Assembly: GCA_910585795.1 (NCBI GenBank)
Contig: CAJUFV010000129.1
Location: 1-14,168 of the forward strand
DNA from: an uncultured Clostridia bacterium
GTDB taxonomy: Bacteria > Bacillota > Clostridia > UBA1381
Length of the DNA stretch: 14,168 bases
Direction: 5' to 3'
Positions 1 to 8,803 of the stretch are shown here, piece by piece. The translations under genes and the position numbers were made by a program. How positions within the stretch are numbered: the first letter of the stretch is position 1; every line of letters starts with the position of its first letter. The notes under the pieces were generated by a model, which was given only the letters and a program-made list of their open reading frames with translations, was not told the DNA's origin and did not search any database.

Positions 1-20
1 CTTAATAATTTCTTTTTCAT
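1..20 (-). CDS. 5' end of a divergent gene (partial, off window)
   Basis: An ATG read leftward from position 20 opens the frame M-K-K-K-L-L and then leaves the window. A purine-rich ribosome binding site (GAAAGGAAGG, reverse complement of 31-40) lies about 10 nt upstream, and a plausible sigma-A promoter lies further upstream at 58-86. A Lys-rich start followed by leucines would suit a secreted or membrane protein, but six codons cannot identify a family. Confidence 0.5.
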
Positions 21-57
21 ATTTATGTAACCTTCCTTTCGATATATGTGTAATATT

Positions 58-86
58 ATTTTAACATAAAAATTGAAAATATACAA
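58..86 (-). promoter_or_regulatory. Putative sigma-A promoter for the leftward gene
   Basis: Read leftward, TTGTAT (81-86) is followed after 17 bp by TAAAAT (58-63). This would give a leader of about 30 nt before the ATG at position 20. The region is very AT-rich, so chance matches are likely. Confidence 0.4.
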
Positions 87-101
87 TAAAAAGTTTGATT
101 T

Positions 102-135
102 TTGTATAGCAATATTAATTAAAATATAGTATAAT
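102..135 (+). promoter_or_regulatory. Putative promoter of the cdaA-cdaR-hslO operon
   Basis: TTGTAT (102-107) is followed after 17 bp by TATAGT (125-130). A perfect TATAAT overlaps it at 130-135 but has a worse -35 spacing. Either choice puts transcription start near 137-142. That supports the cdaA start at 184, because the in-frame ATG at 145 would be almost leaderless. Confidence 0.5.
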
Positions 136-183
136 GGTAAATATATGTACAAATTTTCAAAAAAACGGAAAGGAAAAAATCCA

Positions 184-1026
184 ATGGATACTTTTTTTGA
201 CTATATTTTGAAATTCTTCCATTTATTACGAATAAGTGACATTATCGATATCCTTATAGTTGCGGTTATTTTTTACTACCTTATAAATCTTATCCGCGAG
301 ACACGCGCCATGCAGCTTGTAAAAGGAATTGTATTCCTTTTTGTTGTATTCTTTCTGAGCCAGTGGCTCAAGCTCAACGCTCTGAATTTCATACTTGGAG
401 GCGCTATGCAAATAGGAGCCTTTGCAGTTATTGTAATTTTTCAACCTGAGCTGCGTAATCTGCTTGAACGAATGGGACGATTTAAAGTCGGTAATATTAT
501 TGATTTTGCGGCGGATAATTCAGAGGAGAATATATCCAGGGTAATAGATTCTATTTCAATAGCAGCTGAAAATATGTCTAAATCAAAAATCGGAGCACTG
601 ATTGTTCTTGAGCAAAGTACCCCCCTTGGTGAATTTATAAGCACCGGTACCATGCTTGACGCAAATGTTTCCAGCAGTCTTCTTGAAAATATATTTGTTC
701 CCAATACTCCGCTTCATGACGGAGCGGTCATAATACGAGGCAGCAAAATAATTACCGCTGGCTGTCTGCTTCCGCTTACAGCAAATAATAACCTATCGCA
801 TGACCTTGGCACGCGTCACAGAGCAGCCATAGGTCTTAGCGAGGTCACTGATGCTATAGTTATTGTCGTAAGTGAAGAAACAGGGAAAATTTCTATCGCC
901 AGAAACGGCTCTCTTACACGTAATCTCTCCAGAGAATCCCTTGCTAAAGCACTGAAAAAAATTGTCAGCCGAAAAAATGAAGCTAATCAGAAGATAGATA
1001 AAATTATGTTCTGGAGGTCAAAATAA
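184..1026 (+). CDS. cdaA: Diadenylate cyclase CdaA
   Basis: CdaA condenses two ATP into the second messenger c-di-AMP at the inner face of the membrane, which controls potassium/osmolyte transport and cell-wall homeostasis. The 280-residue product has three N-terminal hydrophobic helices (about 19-37, 45-62, 65-86) and then a DisA_N catalytic domain. The two family signatures are visible: HDGA at 178-181 within a PLHDGAVI context, and GTRHR at 209-213. The length matches the family (about 270-280). I chose the ATG at 184 because AAAGGA sits 9 nt upstream (169-174). The ATG at 145 lacks a ribosome binding site and would add an atypical basic extension. Its stop overlaps the cdaR start by one base (TAATG), so the two are translationally coupled, as expected for an enzyme and its partner. 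Confidence 0.97.
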   Translation: MDTFFDYILKFFHLLRISDIIDILIVAVIFYYLINLIRETRAMQLVKGIVFLFVVFFLSQWLKLNALNFILGGAMQIGAFAVIVIFQPELRNLLERMGRFKVGNIIDFAADNSEENISRVIDSISIAAENMSKSKIGALIVLEQSTPLGEFISTGTMLDANVSSSLLENIFVPNTPLHDGAVIIRGSKIITAGCLLPLTANNNLSHDLGTRHRAAIGLSEVTDAIVIVVSEETGKISIARNGSLTRNLSRESLAKALKKIVSRKNEANQKIDKIMFWRSK

Positions 1027-2210
1027 TGAAGAAAAAGCCAAGTAAAACACGCACTCAAAAATTCCAAACAATAGTGTTATCTATTTTACTCGCAATTATT
1101 GTATGGCTTCTTGTAATATATGTAAACGACCCAAATATTACAACAACCATTTCTGATTTAAATATACGATTTGTGGGTGAAGCGCCTCTGCGAGAAAAAA
1201 AGCTTGCAATAACCGGCAAAAATAACATCCATCCTTTGTCCGTAACCGTAACAGGCAAAAGAAGCGACCTGATAAATTTTATGGAACACATTTATGTGGA
1301 AGTTGACGTAAGCAATATTTCTGACATTGGTGAGTACAAGCTCACGGGAACCATTTCTATACCAACAACACGTATAACCGTTGAAAAAGAAAATTACAGT
1401 GAAATACCCGTAGCAGTTGAACCCTTAACAACCAAGGATATTACTGTATCTGTAAAACAAACCGGCACAATACGAAATAAGCTGGTGCAATCTGTTATAA
1501 GTGACCCTAAAGTTACAATAACAGGCGCAAAAAGTGAAATTGACAATGTTTCCGGCGCGGTTGCAACAGTTGATATTTCTAATCTGCACGAGGATAAAAC
1601 AGAACGCGTAAGCTATCTTCTTACAGATGCCTCAGACAATCTTATCAACTCCAATGAGACGCTTGAAAGCACGCGTTCCTATGTAGATATTTCACATACT
1701 ATCTATGATGAAAAAACACTTCCTGTTATTGCTGTACTGTCAGCAGAGCTTGACAATGACTATATATTACAGAACGATAAAACAGTTGTTACACCATCAA
1801 CAGTCACAGTCGGTGTTACTCCTGATAACACAAGCGACCTTCTTATTGCTCGAATAACTAAAATTGATAATGATACAGTTACTTCGTGCGCTCTGGAAAA
1901 CCCATCAGGAATGTATATTCCGCCTGATAGCCGTGAAATCAAAGTGAAAACAGAGCTTATAAAAAAAGCTGTCGCACAAATGGAGCTTGAAGTCCACATA
2001 GAAAACCTTCCGGATGGCCTTTCAGCCCACACAACAGAAAATTTATCAGCCTCCGTATGGGGAGAAGAAGGAAAACTGACTCCGGAAAACATCTATGCCT
2101 CAGTTGACGCTTCAGAGCTTGAAAAAGGAGAGCATACATTACCCGTTACTCTTCGCGGAAACCATGCCGGATTTATCGGTGAATATACTATAAATGTTAT
2201 TGTAGAATAG
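1026..2210 (+). CDS. cdaR: CdaA regulatory protein CdaR (YbbR-domain)
   Basis: CdaR is a single-pass membrane protein that binds CdaA and modulates c-di-AMP synthesis from the outer face. The 394-residue product has a basic N-terminus, one transmembrane segment at about 16-33 (rich in I, L, V and W) and a long extracytoplasmic beta-rich region. Four repeating units fit YbbR domains at about 42-128, 138-225, 230-310 and 317-393; recurring VxVxG and VDxS patterns mark them (for example VTVTG at 73-77, VTITG at 163-167, VDVS at 93-96, VDIS at 182-185). A strong GGAGG lies 8 nt before the ATG, within the end of cdaA. In many Bacillota the next gene is glmM; here it is hslO instead. Confidence 0.93.
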   Translation: MKKKPSKTRTQKFQTIVLSILLAIIVWLLVIYVNDPNITTTISDLNIRFVGEAPLREKKLAITGKNNIHPLSVTVTGKRSDLINFMEHIYVEVDVSNISDIGEYKLTGTISIPTTRITVEKENYSEIPVAVEPLTTKDITVSVKQTGTIRNKLVQSVISDPKVTITGAKSEIDNVSGAVATVDISNLHEDKTERVSYLLTDASDNLINSNETLESTRSYVDISHTIYDEKTLPVIAVLSAELDNDYILQNDKTVVTPSTVTVGVTPDNTSDLLIARITKIDNDTVTSCALENPSGMYIPPDSREIKVKTELIKKAVAQMELEVHIENLPDGLSAHTTENLSASVWGEEGKLTPENIYASVDASELEKGEHTLPVTLRGNHAGFIGEYTINVIVE

Positions 2211-2221
2211 GAGAAAATTAT

Positions 2222-3109
2222 ATGACAGACAAACTAGTAAGAGGAAACAGTATGGACGGCGCTATCCGAGTATTTTCCGCTGTCACTACTGAACTTGTGA
2301 ATGAAGCACAGCGTATACACCACACCTATCCAGTTGCAACAGCCGCTCTCGGAAGGCTATTGACAGGCGCCGCACTAATGGGCGCTGCCGGATTGAAAAA
2401 TGAATCAGACAGCATGACTCTGCAAATAAAAGGCGAGGGCGAAATCACATCACTTGTAGCTGTAACTGACTGCCAAAGCCGTGTAAGGGGCTATATCTCA
2501 AATCCATTTATAGACCGTCCTTTAAATGGAAACGGAAAACTTGATGTTGGCGGCGCAATAGGCGGCGGATATTTAAGTGTTGTACGCGACCTTGGCCTAA
2601 AAGAGCCGTATGCAGGTCAAATCCCTCTTGTATCAGGCGAAATTGCTGAAGACCTTACCTACTATTACGCTAAAAGCGAGCAAATCCCGACCTCAATCGC
2701 TCTGGGCGTGTTGGTGAATACGGATAATTCTGTAATCGCGGCAGGAGGCTTCATGATACAGCTTATGCCGGAAGCGACCGAGGAAATGGCTTTACAGCTT
2801 GAAGATATTCTAAAAAAGCTACCTCCCGTAACAACTATGATTAAAGACGACATGACAGCGGAGGACATACTGTTCCAAGTAACAGAAGGGTTTTCAATGC
2901 TATGTGAAAATACAGCTGTTATACCAAAATATGAATGTAAATGCTCAAAAGAACGTATGGAAAAAGCGCTTATTTCAATCGGCAAATCCGAATTACAGTC
3001 TATTATAGACGAGCAGGGTGAAGCAGAACTTACCTGTCAGTTCTGTGATAACAAATATCTGTTTAAAAAACAGGAAATGGAACAATTACTGGAACTGGCT
3101 AAAGGATAA
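2222..3109 (+). CDS. hslO: Redox-regulated chaperone Hsp33
   Basis: Hsp33 is a cytosolic holdase, kept inactive by zinc bound to four cysteines and activated when oxidants release the zinc. The 295-residue product matches the family length. The C-terminal zinc site is complete: C-x-C at 239/241 and C-x-x-C at 272/275. The N-terminal domain has the typical opening DKLVRG and a Gly-rich segment GGAIGGGYLSV (110-120). The start is supported by an AGGAG that overlaps the cdaR stop; the gap to cdaR is 11 bp, so this is probably the third gene of the c-di-AMP operon. A strong terminator follows 4 bp after the stop codon. Confidence 0.96.
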   Translation: MTDKLVRGNSMDGAIRVFSAVTTELVNEAQRIHHTYPVATAALGRLLTGAALMGAAGLKNESDSMTLQIKGEGEITSLVAVTDCQSRVRGYISNPFIDRPLNGNGKLDVGGAIGGGYLSVVRDLGLKEPYAGQIPLVSGEIAEDLTYYYAKSEQIPTSIALGVLVNTDNSVIAAGGFMIQLMPEATEEMALQLEDILKKLPPVTTMIKDDMTAEDILFQVTEGFSMLCENTAVIPKYECKCSKERMEKALISIGKSELQSIIDEQGEAELTCQFCDNKYLFKKQEMEQLLELAKG

Positions 3110-3113
3110 AAGT

Positions 3114-3145
3114 AAAGCTCCTGAAATATTCAGGAGCTTTGTTTT
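3114..3145. terminator. Bidirectional terminator between hslO and miaA
   Basis: The arms AAAGCTCCTGAA (3114-3125) and TTCAGGAGCTTT (3129-3140) form a perfect 12-bp stem with a 3-nt loop. It is followed rightward by GTTTTT. Leftward, the stem is followed by TTTACTTTTA, so it should also stop the miaA transcript. The right arm contains the last codons and stop of miaA. Confidence 0.92.
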
Positions 3146-4068
3146 TCTTTCATAAATATATCTATTAATGCTTTTGCCTCAGTAAATGAATTATTACTGC
3201 TTACATAATGTATTCTCTTGTCACGGCGAAACCATGTAAGCTGTCTTTTCGCATATCGTCTTGAGCTTTTTTTGATTATTTCAACAGTCTCTTCAAAGCT
3301 TGACTGTCCGTTCAAATAGTCTATAACTTCTTTATATCCTATACCTTTCATAGAATTAAGCGCTTTATCATATCCCATATCCATCAGCTGCCTGACTTCA
3401 TCAACAAGTCCATCATCCATCATCATATCCACTCTGCGGTTAATTCTTTCATACAGAACCTTTCTGTCCCATTCGATACAAAGTATAAGCGGATTATACC
3501 GGCTTTGCCTTTGTCTTGTTTCTTCCTGATGCTGTGAAATCGGCTTGCCCGTGACCTTATAAAACTCAATTGCGCGGATAATACGCCTCACATTATTAGG
3601 GTGAAGCCGCCGTGCTGATACCTTATCGAAATCCGCAAGTATATTTAACAGATACTCACTTCCTTTTTCCTCAGCGCAGTGCTGAAGGTCTTCCCGAAGC
3701 CTATAATCAGTATCAATTTCACCGAAGGTAACATCGTTAATAACAGAATTCATGTATAACCCAGTACCTCCGGCAATTATCGGCATTTTTCCCCGTGAAT
3801 AAATATTTGAAATTACTTTATGCGCTTTTTCAGTATAATCCGCGACGCTGAATTCCTCATCAGGCTCAAGAAAATCAATCAGATGATGAACAGCCATGCT
3901 TCTTTCCTCCGACGTAGGCTTCGCTGAGCCTATATCCATATACCTATAAATCTGCATACTATCAGCACTTACAATTTCTCCGTCAGTATAATTTGCAATA
4001 TCAATTGCCAATCCTGTTTTTCCGGAAGCTGTCGGCCCCGCGACTGCTATCAATGGTATTTCAGACAA
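3130..4068 (-). CDS. miaA: tRNA dimethylallyltransferase MiaA
   Basis: MiaA transfers a dimethylallyl group to N6 of A37 in tRNAs that read UNN codons, giving i6A37, the substrate of MiaB encoded in the same cluster. The 312-residue product has the P-loop GPTASGKT (11-18), the DSMQIYR motif (36-42, catalytic Asp36) and GGTGLY (100-105). The length is normal. The start is a TTG at 4066-4068 that overlaps the mutL stop by 8 bp, with AAGGAG (reverse complement of 4079-4084) 10 nt upstream inside mutL. Translation is therefore probably coupled to mutL. The final codons (Gln-Ser-Ser-stop) lie inside the terminator stem shared with hslO. Confidence 0.96.
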   Translation of the reverse strand: MSEIPLIAVAGPTASGKTGLAIDIANYTDGEIVSADSMQIYRYMDIGSAKPTSEERSMAVHHLIDFLEPDEEFSVADYTEKAHKVISNIYSRGKMPIIAGGTGLYMNSVINDVTFGEIDTDYRLREDLQHCAEEKGSEYLLNILADFDKVSARRLHPNNVRRIIRAIEFYKVTGKPISQHQEETRQRQSRYNPLILCIEWDRKVLYERINRRVDMMMDDGLVDEVRQLMDMGYDKALNSMKGIGYKEVIDYLNGQSSFEETVEIIKKSSRRYAKRQLTWFRRDKRIHYVSSNNSFTEAKALIDIFMKEKQSS

Positions 4069-6100
4069 TTCTCTTGAACTCCTTTTCCATTTCCTTTTTG
4101 CTCATTGTTATAATAATAGGTCTGCCATGCGGACAGGTATTAATATTTTTAAGACGCAGTACCCTGCGAAGCAATTCTTCCATCTCCGCCTTGCTTATCT
4201 TCATGTTAGCTTTTACCGCCGCTTTACACGCTATTGTATAAAGCAACCTTTGATATTTTTCAGTTATAAGCTCCTTTTGCATTTCTTCTCCCTGTGACAC
4301 AAGCTCCAGCACAAGCGGTTCCACCTCACCTGCTCCAAGCTCTCCGGGAACACTTCTTATAATTACAGCGTCTTCACCAAATTCCTCTGATTCAAAGCCC
4401 ATATTATCAAACAGGGATTTATTGTCACGGTATGCATTCATTTCATTTCCTGTAAGATTCACAATAACAGGCTCTATTAACATCTGTGACATCACCTGTT
4501 TTGATTCCATATCCGCTTTCAGTTCTTCATATTTCAGTCTCTCATGAGCAGCATGCTGGTCAACAATCAGCATTTCTCCTTCCTTCTGGGCAATAATAAA
4601 CGAGTCAAACACCTGTCCTATTATCTCAAAGTATTCATCAGCAAATACAGTTTTATCTTCATAAAGCGATTCTGAATTAACGTAATCATGCATTCCCTGT
4701 TTTACAACGTTTTTTTCAATTCCTTTATCCGTACTTTCTGATATGAGTCCTTTCATCTCCGCTGACGGTGAAGCAAATGAAGCGGTTATCTGTCTGTCGC
4801 TTGAAACAGAGGGCTTTGATTTTATAAAATCAAGCTTTATATTAGCATCAGACATTTTAGTGTCCCCACCATTATCCTGCTCAATTACCTTTGAAGACCC
4901 TCTCTTCCTATCCTCAATGTTCTTTAAAAAGTGATTTTCCCTTGGATTATATTTAGGCGTGTCAGGACGTTTAGTCATGCTCCTTGGCAGTGCGTCAATC
5001 ATCTCGGAAAGTCTAATCTGCTCCTTAGGTGTATCACGCTTAAATTCATCAGATGTAAATAGTGTTTTAACAGTCTGTCCGCTATCTGTACGTTCAATCT
5101 TGGGAACATTCGGAATAGCATACAGAACATTTTTCACACCATAGTAAACGGCGTTATAAATCGCTTTTTCATCTGAAAATTTAACCTCCAGCTTAGTCGG
5201 ATGCACATTTATATCTATCTGAGCCGGATTAATTTCTATATTAAGCACCGCCATTGGGAATTTGCCTATCATAATCTGATTTTTATACGCACTCTCAAGA
5301 GCCGATATAATTGTTTTACTTGTTATATATCGTTTATTTACAAAAAAGCTCTGATAATTACGTTTCGGTCTTGCAAGAGTCCCCTTGCCGACCAGTCCGG
5401 TGAGATGTATGCCTTCAAATTCATAATTAACCGTAAGTGTTCCGTTGGCGTAGTCCTTGCCGTATACTGTATATACAGCATTTTTAAGAGAACCGTCACC
5501 CGGTGAAAACAATTTTTCTTTTCCGTCAATTATCAGTTTAAATGAAATTTCAGGATGTGCAAAAATAAAGCGCGTCATAATATCTGTTATGTATCCAGCT
5601 TCAGTAGCATCCTTTTTCAGAAATTTTAATCTTGCGGGAGTATTATAAAACAGATTTTCTACAGAAATAGATGTTCCATTTGGAATACCAGCCTCTTCAG
5701 AAGAAAGAATTTCACCGCCGCAGCAGGTTACGCATATCCCGGTCTCATCCTCGCTTCTCTTAGTATATAGCTCTGTTTTTGCAACCGCGCCAATACTGGA
5801 AAGAGCCTCACCTCGGAAACCTAATGTATAAATCGCGTCAAGGTCACTGCTTTTCTGTATTTTACTTGTAGCATGACGCAAAAAACATATTTTCGCATCC
5901 TCACTGCTCATTCCAATACCGTTATCAGTGACACGCATATAGATACTTCCGCCTTTTTTTATTTCAACAGTAACCAAAGACGCGCCGGCATCAATGCTAT
6001 TTTCCACCAGCTCTTTTATAACACTTGCCGGACGTTCAACTACCTCTCCGGCCGCTATTTTATTTGACACTTCACTGCTGAGTACATGAATTTTTCCCAT
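4061..6100 (-). CDS. mutL: DNA mismatch repair protein MutL (endonuclease type)
   Basis: MutL is recruited by mismatch-bound MutS and, in bacteria without MutH, nicks the new strand. The 679-residue product has an N-terminal GHKL ATPase: ENSIDAG (33-39), DNGIGM (59-64) and TLGFRGEAL (92-100). A polar linker covers about 335-485. The C-terminal domain carries the metal-dependent endonuclease motif DQHAxxExxxxE (514-525), ACKAAVK (624-630) and CPHGRP (656-661), so it should be an active nicking MutL. QMLIEP at 539-544 matches the known clamp-binding pattern Q-x-h-(L/I)-x-P in the expected place. GAGG lies about 8 nt before the ATG, and the gap to mutS is 12 bp. Confidence 0.97.
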   Translation of the reverse strand: MGKIHVLSSEVSNKIAAGEVVERPASVIKELVENSIDAGASLVTVEIKKGGSIYMRVTDNGIGMSSEDAKICFLRHATSKIQKSSDLDAIYTLGFRGEALSSIGAVAKTELYTKRSEDETGICVTCCGGEILSSEEAGIPNGTSISVENLFYNTPARLKFLKKDATEAGYITDIMTRFIFAHPEISFKLIIDGKEKLFSPGDGSLKNAVYTVYGKDYANGTLTVNYEFEGIHLTGLVGKGTLARPKRNYQSFFVNKRYITSKTIISALESAYKNQIMIGKFPMAVLNIEINPAQIDINVHPTKLEVKFSDEKAIYNAVYYGVKNVLYAIPNVPKIERTDSGQTVKTLFTSDEFKRDTPKEQIRLSEMIDALPRSMTKRPDTPKYNPRENHFLKNIEDRKRGSSKVIEQDNGGDTKMSDANIKLDFIKSKPSVSSDRQITASFASPSAEMKGLISESTDKGIEKNVVKQGMHDYVNSESLYEDKTVFADEYFEIIGQVFDSFIIAQKEGEMLIVDQHAAHERLKYEELKADMESKQVMSQMLIEPVIVNLTGNEMNAYRDNKSLFDNMGFESEEFGEDAVIIRSVPGELGAGEVEPLVLELVSQGEEMQKELITEKYQRLLYTIACKAAVKANMKISKAEMEELLRRVLRLKNINTCPHGRPIIITMSKKEMEKEFKRIV

Positions 6101-6112
6101 ATCTATACCTCA

Positions 6113-8710
6113 TTACATTTCTTTTGCCTTTTTCGACAGCTCATATAATTTGTTCATAGCTTCAATAGGCGTAAAAGTAGTCACATCCATCATTTTAAGC
6201 TCGTCCGCAATTTCAGACGCAATACCATCACCAAATCCCATCTGATTTACCGGTTCAGCTGTCTTTTTAGTATGATCGACCACCATCTCGTCATTTTCTA
6301 TTTTTTTCAAAATACTCTTGGCGCTGTTTATAACCTCCTTCGGAACACCGGCCAGCGCGGCAACCTCTATACCATAGCTGTCGTCTGCTCCGCCTCGTAC
6401 AATTTTACGCAGGAAGGTTATGTCATCACCTCTCTTCTTTACGGCTATTCTATAATTTTTTACACCGTCAAGCCGTTCCTCAAGCTCGGTCAGTTCATGA
6501 TAATGTGTGGCAAACAGAGTCTTTGCTCCAATTTTACGCTTGTTATGAATATATTCAACAACTGCCCACGCAATAGACAGTCCGTCAAATGTACTTGTGC
6601 CTCTGCCAATCTCGTCCAGAATTATAAGTGATTTCTCAGTAGCATTTTTCAAAATATGACTTACCTCGTTCATTTCAAGCATAAATGTGCTTTGTCCTGA
6701 CGAAATATCATCAGACGCGCCCACTCTTGTAAAAATTTTATCCACTATACCTATTTTCGCTGACTTTGCGGGTACAAAGCTTCCTATCTGCGCCATAAGC
6801 GTTATAAGCGCGACCTGACGCATATATGTGGATTTACCAGCCATATTAGGGCCGGTAATTATAAGCATTCTGTCCTCACTTGTATTAAGGTATGTATCAT
6901 TTGGTACAAACATTGTTTTCCCTGACATTTTCTCCACTACAGGATGTCTGCCGTCTGTTATCTCTATTTTACCGTCATCAGAAATTTCAGGCATAGCAAA
7001 GTTGTTTTTAGACGCGGCTTTTGCAAGCGACAACAGTACATCTGTAAGAGCTATTATACTCGCAACACGTTTTAGCCTTTCTATTTCCTCTCCGACACTG
7101 CTTCTAACCTGTTCAAAAACATGACTCTCCAATGAAAGAATTTTCTCTGAAGCTCCCAATATTGTATTTTCTATTTCCTTTAGCTTAGGTGTTATATATC
7201 TTTCGCAATTTGCCAGTGTTTGTTTTCTTATATATGTTTCAGGCACATCCTTCACGGCTGATTTTGTAACCTCAATATAATATCCGAATATCTTATTAAA
7301 GCCCACCTTAAGCTTTGAAATTCCTGTTGCCTCACGTTCCTCCGCTTCAACAGACGCAAGCCATTTTTTGCCGTCACGCATCGCAATACGAAGCTTGTCT
7401 ATTTCTTCATTAAAGCCTTCCTTTATCACATTTCCGTCACGAAGCATAACCGGAGCATCTTCTGAAACGGCTCTATCCAGCAGTGAGCAAATATCCTCCA
7501 TCAGGTCAAAATTTTTACACATATCACGAAGCATAGGAGATTTTACATCGCTTAAATTATATTCAAGCTCCGGCAGCTTTAAAAGCGTCATTTTTAGCGC
7601 AATCAAATCTCTTGGTGTAACTGTTCCCAATGAAATTCTGCTTATTATTCTTGACACATCATACGTTCCTGAGAGTACGTCAGTAAGGTCATCTCGAAGC
7701 ATTATATTATTGACAAGCTCTCCTACTGCCTGAAGCCTTTTATTTATTTCCATCGGATTTATCAGCGGCTTTTCGACCCACTGCTTTAACAGTCTTGCTC
7801 CCATAGACGTCTGGGTATTGTCAAGAACCCACAGCAATGACCCGCGCTTTGCCTTATCACGCATTGTCTCGGTAATCTCAAGATTACGGCGAGTATTCAC
7901 ATCAATATCCATATACTGATTAACCTCATATGTGGTTATCGTATTTATATATGTAAGACTCCTCTTCTGCGTATGCTCCAAATACTCTATCATAGCGCCA
8001 ACCGCATAAACGGCATAAATTTTCTTATCAAGATTTATTTCCGCCAAGGACTGTTTATTAAACTGGGAGAGAATTTTCTCCTCAAATCCAGAATTTTCAA
8101 AAAACTCATCTGTACATTCATCAACCGAAATATGAAACCTCAGTTCTATCTGTCCTGAAAGCACTGCCGCCGCGGCGGAATTTACAAGTATTTCCTTCGG
8201 CTCATACCGAGCAATTTCATTCATAGCCTCGTCAGCGCCGATTATTTCCGTAGTATAAATTTCACCTGTTGACACATCTGATACCGCAAATCCAAAATTA
8301 TCATCCCTGCTGTAAATAACGGCAAGATAATTATTTGTTTTTTCGTCCAGAAGCTCCTCGTCAATAACTGTTCCAGGTGTAACAACCCTGATAACCTCAC
8401 GTTTTACAATTCCCTTTGCCAGCTTCGGGTCTTCTACCTGCTCGCATATAGCCACCTTATATCCCTTTTCAATAAGCTTCGCTATATATACGGAGGCGCT
8501 GTGAAAAGGAACGCCGCACATAGGCGCGCGCTCCTCTAATCCGCAGTTTTTACCGGTAAGCGTTATTTCAAGCTCTTTTGATACCAGAACCGCGTCATCA
8601 AAAAACATCTCATAAAAGTCACCAAGACGATAAAATAAAATACAGTCGGGATAATCCTCTTTTGTCTGCAAATACTGTGTCATCATCGGGGTTATCTGCT
8701 CTTTTGGCAT
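6113..8710 (-). CDS. mutS: DNA mismatch repair protein MutS
   Basis: MutS recognises mispaired bases and short loops as a dimer and passes the signal to MutL in an ATP-dependent way. The 865-residue product matches full-length MutS1. The mismatch-reading motif GDFYEMF is at 30-36, with the intercalating Phe32 and Glu34. The C-terminal ABC ATPase has Walker A GPNMAGKST (620-628), Walker B and signature LDEIGRGTSTFDG (from about 698), and the switch motif FATHYHE (from 733). AAGGAG lies 9 nt before the ATG. QMGFGD at 823-828 sits where some Bacillota MutS proteins have a clamp-binding peptide, but the match is weak. A 93-bp gap separates it from the upstream RicA-like gene, and I see no convincing separate promoter there. 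Confidence 0.98.
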   Translation of the reverse strand: MPKEQITPMMTQYLQTKEDYPDCILFYRLGDFYEMFFDDAVLVSKELEITLTGKNCGLEERAPMCGVPFHSASVYIAKLIEKGYKVAICEQVEDPKLAKGIVKREVIRVVTPGTVIDEELLDEKTNNYLAVIYSRDDNFGFAVSDVSTGEIYTTEIIGADEAMNEIARYEPKEILVNSAAAAVLSGQIELRFHISVDECTDEFFENSGFEEKILSQFNKQSLAEINLDKKIYAVYAVGAMIEYLEHTQKRSLTYINTITTYEVNQYMDIDVNTRRNLEITETMRDKAKRGSLLWVLDNTQTSMGARLLKQWVEKPLINPMEINKRLQAVGELVNNIMLRDDLTDVLSGTYDVSRIISRISLGTVTPRDLIALKMTLLKLPELEYNLSDVKSPMLRDMCKNFDLMEDICSLLDRAVSEDAPVMLRDGNVIKEGFNEEIDKLRIAMRDGKKWLASVEAEEREATGISKLKVGFNKIFGYYIEVTKSAVKDVPETYIRKQTLANCERYITPKLKEIENTILGASEKILSLESHVFEQVRSSVGEEIERLKRVASIIALTDVLLSLAKAASKNNFAMPEISDDGKIEITDGRHPVVEKMSGKTMFVPNDTYLNTSEDRMLIITGPNMAGKSTYMRQVALITLMAQIGSFVPAKSAKIGIVDKIFTRVGASDDISSGQSTFMLEMNEVSHILKNATEKSLIILDEIGRGTSTFDGLSIAWAVVEYIHNKRKIGAKTLFATHYHELTELEERLDGVKNYRIAVKKRGDDITFLRKIVRGGADDSYGIEVAALAGVPKEVINSAKSILKKIENDEMVVDHTKKTAEPVNQMGFGDGIASEIADELKMMDVTTFTPIEAMNKLYELSKKAKEM

Positions 8711-8803
8711 TTGCTTGTTCTCCTTATCTGGTTATTTCTTCTTAGGTTAATCTAAAACAAAAGTACCTTTTCTACTATATAGCAATACTGTCAACCACAA
8801 ATA

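Noticed and set aside
145..183. In-frame upstream ATG that would extend CdaA by 13 residues
   Set aside because: It has no ribosome binding site, lies within a few bases of the predicted transcription start, and adds a basic stretch not typical of CdaA. The ATG at 184 has a well-placed AAAGGA.
8789..8794. Perfect leftward TTGACA upstream of mutS as a promoter
   Set aside because: No acceptable -10 lies 15-19 bp downstream; the nearest TATA-like hexamers are about 7-9 bp away.
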